This document shows positions 1-4,246 of a stretch of DNA of 5,873 nucleotides, one piece after another. The notes beneath the pieces were generated by a model. That model was not told the DNA's origin. It saw only the letters and a program-made list of their open reading frames with translations, and made no database searches. The stretch lies in the NCBI GenBank assembly GCA_020853655.1, contig JADYYL010000483.1, positions 1-5,873 on the forward strand, written 5' to 3'. The position numbers were made by a program, and so were the translations under genes. The stretch comes from Deltaproteobacteria bacterium. GTDB taxonomy: Bacteria; Bdellovibrionota_C; UBA2361; SZUA-149; JADYYL01. The stretch's first letter is position 1, and each line of letters begins with the position of its first letter.

Positions 1-5
1 ATCAA

Positions 6-24
6 CTGTCTCCAGACGAGACAG
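6..24. repeat. Perfect 7-bp inverted repeat, possible terminator beyond the HD gene
   Basis: The arms CTGTCTC (6-12) and GAGACAG (18-24) are perfectly complementary around a 5-base loop (CAGAC). The hairpin lies about 60 bases past the stop of the minus-strand HD gene. In the minus direction it is followed by TTGAT before the window ends, so a T-tract cannot be fully judged. It could be a Rho-independent terminator for the HD gene or for a gene left of the window. No T-run follows it on the plus strand. Confidence 0.35.
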
Positions 25-61
25 GATCTGTGTGGAATCTGGACAGAATTTGGGCGGCCCG

Positions 62-80
62 TGTGCTCATGCGCACATGA
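62..80. repeat. Two overlapping small inverted repeats just after the HD gene stop
   Basis: TCATG (67-71) and CATGA (76-80) pair around CGCA. The overlapping pair TGTGC (62-66) and GCACA (73-77) forms an alternative 5-bp stem. The two stems are mutually exclusive. They lie immediately downstream of the stop codon of the minus-strand HD gene and may simply be 3' end structure. Short stems like these also arise by chance. Confidence 0.25.
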
Positions 81-83
81 ATA

Positions 84-1436
84 TCATCGGATTCTGCCGA
101 GCTTTTCTTTAACTTCTTTTGGGACCGCTATCCAACTTCTCGTTCGGTCCGAACGCTGGAGCAGCTCTGCGATCAGCGGTTCCACATCCGTCACTTCCAC
201 AAGGTGTCCACTATCCAGTAGCACGCGAGGGAGCTCTTCCGATTTGCCGCGATGGCGGTCCGCATTGGAAACCTCCAGAACGTAGTAACGCGGATCGAGT
301 CCGAGTTGGGCAGCCACCTCGGTCGCGCGCCGAACGAGAGACGTGTCTCCCGCTTCGAGTCGAACGGTCTTCAGAAGCCGGCGGTCGCGCAGCCTCTGCG
401 CGAGGTCCGCGAGGATGTTGTCATGAGTCTCGCACCAGCGCTCGACGTGATACGACCACCATCCTTCCGACATGGCGAAAATTGAGTCGAGACCCAGTTC
501 GCGACCGTAGTCGTCACTGAGGAGCGCTCTAGCCATCGTCAGGTCGCAGAAGACTCCGATTGACTGGAGGAAAGTTTGTGCGGTTTCTGGTGTCGCTCGC
601 GCGTTCGACAACAATTCCCGAATCCGGACGACGATGTGCTCACAAAGCAGATCGACGCCTTGTGTCACTCGGTGCTGATACACCTGGCGATACATCGAGT
701 CGCGGGCGACAAAGAAATGTGTAAGCGCGTCGAGTCGGCTTTCCTGAAGTACCAGAGTGCCATCCTCGGAGATGCGGAAGGCGTCAATCAACGCGGCAAC
801 GTTGTAACGTCCATAGGTGACGCTCGCCATGGTGCTATCGACAATCGTCCAGTTTCCACGGTCGGCGTTCCATCCGCCGCCCGAGATGATCTGGACGGTC
901 CAAGGGGGGAGGGTCTCATCCGACGAGAGGATCTTCCCTACGATTTCCGGAAGCCGCGGATCATATCGCTCGAGTACCGAGCGAATCGCTCTATCTTCTG
1001 TCAGAACGCGGACACTGACTCTTTCGTGCGCGGTTCGGCCCCGAGGACTCCAGATCTTCTCGCCGAGGTGGGAGCCGGGCGCGACGTGTCCGACATCGTG
1101 GAGGAGTGCTGCGGCTGCTACCGCGAGTTCATAAGGAGCAACCATGTCTGGCGTATATTTCTTCAGGCTTCGCATCAGTCGGGTCGCAAGATATGCGACG
1201 CCAAGGCTATGGCCGAACCGAGAATGCTCCGCGAACATGTAAACGAGGTTCGTATTGCCGGTCTGTTTTAAGCGGCGCAGTCGCTGAACCCAGGGGGTAT
1301 CCGTGAGCTCGAGCACGAGTCGCGCTGTCGGTTCTGACGTGTCGAAGATCAGCGTTTGGTGTGCAACGTCCGCGAAGCTCACCGTGGCGGATGGAGTCTG
1401 TAAGGATGACGAAGTCGGGGGAGCCGAATGGGACAT
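84..1436 (-). CDS. HD-domain phosphohydrolase, SAMHD1/dNTPase-like (COG1078 type)
   Basis: A 450-aa cytosolic enzyme (no signal peptide or membrane segment) that probably hydrolyses (deoxy)nucleotides. Residues about 48-90 carry the family opening: DTPWVQRLRRLKQTGNT, then EHSRFGHSLGV with metal ligand H76. LLHDVGH gives H113-D114, with H117 and H123 after it. RTAHERVS gives H137, matching catalytic H233 of SAMHD1. NADR supplies D192, matching D311. ARDSMYRQVYQHR (residues 244-256) matches the SAMHD1 nucleotide-binding segment, with R245, Y253 and Q254 at the R366, Y374 and Q375 positions. The C-terminal part (about 378-450, LGLDPRYYVLEV onward) also fits the family. Oddity: the usual DxDRxDYxxRD block reads NADRGNWTIVD, so the metal Asp is kept but its neighbours differ. 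The start is ATG 1436: GGAG lies 8 bases upstream and a promoter just beyond. A GTG at 1517 would add 27 residues but lies upstream of that promoter. The true substrate is unknown. Confidence 0.9.
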   Translation of the reverse strand: MSHSAPPTSSSLQTPSATVSFADVAHQTLIFDTSEPTARLVLELTDTPWVQRLRRLKQTGNTNLVYMFAEHSRFGHSLGVAYLATRLMRSLKKYTPDMVAPYELAVAAAALLHDVGHVAPGSHLGEKIWSPRGRTAHERVSVRVLTEDRAIRSVLERYDPRLPEIVGKILSSDETLPPWTVQIISGGGWNADRGNWTIVDSTMASVTYGRYNVAALIDAFRISEDGTLVLQESRLDALTHFFVARDSMYRQVYQHRVTQGVDLLCEHIVVRIRELLSNARATPETAQTFLQSIGVFCDLTMARALLSDDYGRELGLDSIFAMSEGWWSYHVERWCETHDNILADLAQRLRDRRLLKTVRLEAGDTSLVRRATEVAAQLGLDPRYYVLEVSNADRHRGKSEELPRVLLDSGHLVEVTDVEPLIAELLQRSDRTRSWIAVPKEVKEKLGRIR

Positions 1437-1444
1437 GGAAACCA

Positions 1445-1448
1445 CTCC
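1445..1448 (-). promoter_or_regulatory. Ribosome binding site that sets the HD gene start
   Basis: On the minus strand GGAG lies 8 bases before ATG 1436, an ideal spacing. It supports this ATG over the upstream in-frame GTG at 1517. Confidence 0.75.
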
Positions 1449-1472
1449 GGGGCAGGGCTGACAGTATGACTC

Positions 1473-1501
1473 GATATAGAACGCCGATCGTGGGGGGTCA
1501 A
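1473..1501 (-). promoter_or_regulatory. Sigma70-type promoter for the HD gene
   Basis: Reading the minus strand, TTGACC (1501-1496, 5 of 6 matches to TTGACA) is followed by a 17-base spacer and TATATC (1478-1473, 4 of 6 matches to TATAAT). A transcript would start near 1466, giving a leader of about 30 bases that contains the GGAG site. This implies the HD gene can be expressed independently of the upstream gene on the same strand. It is a motif match only; no activity data are available. Confidence 0.6.
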
Positions 1502-1512
1502 CGAGTGGTGCG

Positions 1513-1525
1513 GCCACGGCGTGGC
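1513..1525. repeat. Short GC-rich hairpin upstream of the HD promoter
   Basis: GCCAC (1513-1517) and GTGGC (1521-1525) pair around a 3-base loop. The hairpin sits 11 bases upstream of the HD gene -35 box and 8 bases from the larger hairpin at 1534-1555. It may contribute to transcript 3' end formation for the 1590-2222 gene or serve as a protein-binding site. Neither is shown. Confidence 0.35.
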
Positions 1526-1533
1526 GCGTATGC

Positions 1534-1555
1534 GCACCTCTCGTGGGGGAGGTGC
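1534..1555 (-). terminator. Strong hairpin after the 1590-2222 gene, terminator-like but without a T-tract
   Basis: GCACCTC (1534-1540) and GAGGTGC (1549-1555) are perfect 7-bp arms around an 8-base loop. The hairpin lies 34 bases past the stop of the minus-strand 210-aa gene and before the promoter of the HD gene. That is where a terminator or attenuating structure between two transcription units would sit. No T-run follows in either direction, so a classical intrinsic terminator is not proven. It could instead protect a 3' end or partly block read-through. Confidence 0.35.
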
Positions 1556-1589
1556 TGCGACGAGATGATGGAGTGACCGACTCGCCGGA

Positions 1590-2222
1590 TTACGACTTCT
1601 TATTGAAGTATCGAAGAAGCGAGAGAATGACACTCTTCGTCGACTGAACCTCCCGGTCGCACGACTCTAGTGCTGCGTCAGGCGATGTCACCCATGGAGC
1701 GGGCGGTTGATTGTTCCACAATGATCCGAGTAGGAACCGAGCGGATCGTTTGCTCACCATGTTCGATGTATAGAGCTTCAGTTCCACTTCCGGCGCTTGA
1801 TGATTGACGAGTCTCCAGAAGGCATAGCGACCGCAGGCGGAGTGGAACGCGCAGCGGAGAACGTAGGCCTCTTCGCCGTCCTCGAATGATATCTTCATTT
1901 CGAAGTCGCGCGCCTTCTCCAGCAGGAAGAATGTCGCGAGAGCATCGTTCCAGCTCTTCCGAGCGCGGTAGGCCGCAAGCTCGTCGGTGAACTTTCCGGT
2001 GAGGGTAATTGAGTCAGCGTCAAAGATGAGCGCCGGTTTCGATACCTCAGCTTCAGCGTTCGTTTGCATGTCCACAGAGCTCAACCTTTGACTTGAAACC
2101 AAAAAAGGCCAATTATCAGCTGCCGGCTCGTCGGGTTCGAACGCACTCAAATTTCGCTGAAGCTTCTTATCGAGGAGCTTCTGGCTGAGAGGAGCCTTCG
2201 CCGGACCGCTGTTCTTGTTCAT
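1590..2222 (-). CDS. Uncharacterised 210-aa protein upstream of the HD gene
   Basis: I do not recognise this family. The start is ATG 2222, with AAGGGA (2235-2230) 7 bases upstream. Residues 1-60 are polar, rich in Lys, Ser, Ala and Glu, and probably disordered. The core at about 63-170 looks folded: LIFDADS (65-71), a helix-like stretch at about 79-105, then alternating strands with EAYVLRCAF, GRYAFWRLV and EVELKLYTSN. It carries Cys124, Cys130 and His127. A hydrophobic/basic C-terminal helix (about 192-208, ending RYFNKKS) closes it. No signal peptide or membrane segment is visible. It reads in the same direction as the HD gene, 153 bases ahead of it, but hairpins and a promoter lie between, so co-transcription is uncertain. 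LIFD followed by an acidic/Ser stretch also occurs near the HD protein N-terminus, which may be chance. Confidence 0.8.
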   Translation of the reverse strand: MNKNSGPAKAPLSQKLLDKKLQRNLSAFEPDEPAADNWPFLVSSQRLSSVDMQTNAEAEVSKPALIFDADSITLTGKFTDELAAYRARKSWNDALATFFLLEKARDFEMKISFEDGEEAYVLRCAFHSACGRYAFWRLVNHQAPEVELKLYTSNMVSKRSARFLLGSLWNNQPPAPWVTSPDAALESCDREVQSTKSVILSLLRYFNKKS

Positions 2223-2310
2223 AATATCGTCCCTTTGTGGGGTGTCCTTTACAATTAAGATAGTCGCCGACGCGAAAGCGGCGGAACTATTTCTCGGAGT
2301 TCGCTTTTCT
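2223..2310. promoter_or_regulatory. Divergent intergenic region with probable back-to-back promoters
   Basis: These 88 bases separate two divergently read genes and must carry both start signals unless these lie inside the genes. On the plus strand TACAAT (2250-2255) matches the -10 consensus at 5 of 6 positions, but no good -35 sits 16-18 bases before it. On the minus strand only weak candidates occur, for example TATCTT in the 2257-2262 area. A CGCCG/CGGCG inverted repeat (2265-2269 with 2279-2283) lies in the probable leader of the plus-strand gene. Shared regulation of the two genes is plausible from the layout but no operator is recognised. Confidence 0.4.
2296..2299 (+). promoter_or_regulatory. 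Ribosome binding site supporting ATG 2311
   Basis: GGAG lies 11 bases before ATG 2311, slightly long but acceptable. An in-frame TTG at 2215 would start inside the divergent gene and has no good site, so ATG 2311 is preferred. Confidence 0.5.
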
Positions 2311-2946
2311 ATGGAACATTACGAATCGGAGAGCGTTTATCCGGCGAGAGAGCCCTCGGGTAACGAACGGGAGAAGGTCCGCATCGAATCCGGACATCTC
2401 GTCCTGCTGGACCAGTTTTTCCTTGTGAATCAGGGCGTTACCCAGGAAGACGGCGCGGCCCCGTCCGAAATGACGACAGACTCTTACCTCAAGAGCGCAA
2501 GCGGGGTTCTCCTTCCGCTCGCAACGGGGACCTATTCCATCTACAGAGACCCGGTCCGACGTATCGTGTTGGTTTATCCCGAAGGACGTTCGATCGATCT
2601 TCGCCCAATTCCACCCAATGCGGTTGAGGGGGTACCAGAGGCTCCACTCGCAGACGGTCAGACTCGCATCTCGATCGAACGGGTGTTGTCGGAGGTGAAC
2701 ACGCGTGAAGCTGTTGGAACTGTTGTGATCGAAACACGCGCTGTGGCGTTGATCGACGAGAGTTTCCTCGCCAATGCGGAGCAGCGGACAAAGTATACGA
2801 ATCTCTTTCGGTCGGGTGACCGCAAGGAAGCTCGTGATTACCTCCGGTCCATCGGTGGAGCTGTTCGCTACGGCTTCAATCAGGGTTCAGACAATCTCAA
2901 TGTCTATACTTTTGGCGATAGCACCGTCCTTCTGAAGGCTGCGTAG
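2311..2946 (+). CDS. Uncharacterised 211-aa protein with two tandem copies of one domain
   Basis: I cannot name the family. The protein is soluble-looking, acidic to neutral and beta-rich, with no signal peptide or membrane segment. Its halves resemble each other. Residues 25-40 (IESGHLVLLDQFFLVN) align without gaps to 140-155 (IETRAVALIDESFLAN), with 7 of 16 identical including Glu, Asp34/Asp149, Phe, Leu and Asn. SYLKSASG (58-65) then aligns to DYLRSIGG (176-183), and TYSIY (74-78) to NLNVY (195-199). The linker at about 95-120 is Pro-rich. The gene is followed 6 bases later, in the same frame, by the acyltransferase gene, so the two very likely form an operon. It diverges from the 1590-2222 gene. 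Conserved Asp and Glu in each repeat might bind a ligand or metal; this is not shown. Confidence 0.8.
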   Translation: MEHYESESVYPAREPSGNEREKVRIESGHLVLLDQFFLVNQGVTQEDGAAPSEMTTDSYLKSASGVLLPLATGTYSIYRDPVRRIVLVYPEGRSIDLRPIPPNAVEGVPEAPLADGQTRISIERVLSEVNTREAVGTVVIETRAVALIDESFLANAEQRTKYTNLFRSGDRKEARDYLRSIGGAVRYGFNQGSDNLNVYTFGDSTVLLKAA

Positions 2947-2952
2947 TCTCGC

Positions 2953-4182
2953 GTGGTCTCCGGGGCTTCGACGAACACCGCCGAGCTTGTCCCTTTTCCG
3001 GTCCCGTCGTCGGCCAACAAGGCGACGGCGGCAGTCGGCTACGTCGCAGGGTTTGATGGACTCCGGGCGTTTGCGATCTGCGCGGTTGTCGCGTTTCATG
3101 CGCGCCTGCTCTCCTTCCCTGGCATCCTCTACGGCGTCGACATTTTCAACGCGCTGAGTGGATTTCTGATCACGGGAATTCTCCTGAAAGAGTTCGAGAA
3201 GCGCGGAACAATATCCATTCGCTCATTTTATCTGCGCCGGGCGCTTCGGTTGTATCCAGCGCTCATCGCGATGCTCGTCGTCTACCTCGCGTATAGTTAT
3301 GCCTTTCGGAAGTACCCGGACCGCACGCTGCCTCAGGCACTGATTGGATTGCTTGGCATGGTCAATTGGAGCCGGGCGCTAAGCTGGTATGGACTTCGCG
3401 ATCTGGGGCATCTCTGGTCTCTCTCTATCGAACTGCAATTCTGTGTGCTCTGGGCTCCCTTTTGTTTCCTGATCCTTCGCCGCTGGAAAACGCCAGAAGC
3501 CCTTGCGATTGCGTGCCTTGGCCTGTTCCTCATCATTCAGCTCCACCGTTATGGACTTGTTTCCCGCTGGACGATGGGGCGTGTCAGCGGGCGGCGGCTT
3601 TACGATGGCACGGACCTCCGGCTCGACGTCTTCGCGCTGGCCGCGGCCGCTCGGGCCGTGCTCGCGGGAAGGACCGCATTCGCCTCGCGGGTGCAAGAGT
3701 GGATAGGAAGATACGGCGGAGTCGTTCTCCTCAGCGGGGTTTTCCTCCATGTTTACTTGGGCTGGGCGTTTACCTTTCGGCAATACATTTTGTCCGTCGT
3801 GATCACGAACGCCGTTGCTCTCTCGTGCGTCATGCTCGTCGTGGGTGTGAATTCCGCTCCTCAGTCTTTTGTCGTTCGAATTCTCGGCTGGGCGCCGATA
3901 CGCACCTTCGGCTTGATCTCGTATGGGATGTATCTCTGGCACTATCCGCTCATACAGCTCTTCCCGTGGAGAGTCGGTGTGGAAACCCGTGCTCTCGGCG
4001 TCTTCATGCTTTCGATAGTGTGCGGCACGCTTTCCTATCAGCTGATCGAGAAACCGCTGATGCGGAAGAAGCGAGAGACCCCGCCGGCACGACAACCGAG
4101 CGCCCCATCGGAGTTGATCTGTTCGACCGCTTCGCGCGCTCAGGAGGGAGCGTCTGATATCCGGCCCGCTTCGAACGCCTAA
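2953..4182 (+). CDS. Membrane acyltransferase, acyltransferase-3 (OafA/NodX-like) family
   Basis: A 409-aa polytopic inner-membrane protein expected to transfer acyl groups (often acetyl) to sugars of surface glycans or to other small acceptors. The N-terminal 30 residues are polar, followed by the family opening GFDGLRAFAICAVVAFHA with His49, the usual catalytic-site His. Next come GVDIFNALSGFLITGILLKE (61-80) and SFYLRRALRLYPAL (91-104). GHLWSLSIELQF (152-163) matches the family HxWSLxxExQF block. DGTDLRLDVFALAAA (218-232) and GLISYGMYLWHYPL (320-333) follow, and QLIEKPLMRK (363-372) ends the core. About 10-11 membrane segments can be drawn. The last 35 residues are a polar tail, with no SGNH domain. 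The start is GTG 2953, the first start codon after the upstream TAG; GAAGG (2934-2938) is 14 bases away, which is long, so translation may depend on coupling. The acceptor substrate is unknown. Confidence 0.9.
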   Translation: MVSGASTNTAELVPFPVPSSANKATAAVGYVAGFDGLRAFAICAVVAFHARLLSFPGILYGVDIFNALSGFLITGILLKEFEKRGTISIRSFYLRRALRLYPALIAMLVVYLAYSYAFRKYPDRTLPQALIGLLGMVNWSRALSWYGLRDLGHLWSLSIELQFCVLWAPFCFLILRRWKTPEALAIACLGLFLIIQLHRYGLVSRWTMGRVSGRRLYDGTDLRLDVFALAAAARAVLAGRTAFASRVQEWIGRYGGVVLLSGVFLHVYLGWAFTFRQYILSVVITNAVALSCVMLVVGVNSAPQSFVVRILGWAPIRTFGLISYGMYLWHYPLIQLFPWRVGVETRALGVFMLSIVCGTLSYQLIEKPLMRKKRETPPARQPSAPSELICSTASRAQEGASDIRPASNA

Positions 4183-4193
4183 CAGGACGCTCT

Positions 4194-4207
4194 CCGCGCA
4201 GCCGCGG
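4194..4207. terminator. Possible bidirectional terminator between convergent genes
   Basis: CCGCG (4194-4198) and CGCGG (4203-4207) pair around CAGC, 12 bases past the acyltransferase stop. On the plus strand it is followed by GCCCGTTTCCGTT, only a weak T-rich tail, and on the minus strand by no T-run. The position in a 64-base convergent gap (4183-4246) suits a terminator. The stem is short. Confidence 0.3.
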
Positions 4208-4246
4208 GCCCGTTTCCGTTGTGCTCCGAAGTCTTACGCACTTTCT

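Noticed and set aside
141..155. A 15-base near-perfect palindrome (7-bp arms, one central base)
   Set aside because: It lies inside the HD coding sequence, encoding ordinary residues (RSDRT); one such palindrome is not unexpected by chance in about 6 kb.
576..1271. A 231-codon open frame on the plus strand
   Set aside because: It lies entirely opposite the HD gene, whose family motifs are clear; its protein has no recognisable motif and low-complexity, Arg-rich composition typical of antisense frames.
2215..2310. TTG at 2215 as the start of the 211-aa gene
   Set aside because: It would overlap the start of the divergent gene, lacks a good ribosome site and would code through the promoter region; ATG 2311 with GGAG upstream is better.
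3379..4095. A 238-codon open frame on the minus strand
   Set aside because: It is opposite the acyltransferase gene and has the charged, motif-free composition of an antisense shadow.
3366..4157. A 263-codon open frame on the plus strand
   Set aside because: It is a shifted frame inside the acyltransferase gene and is Arg/Ser/Pro-rich without family motifs.
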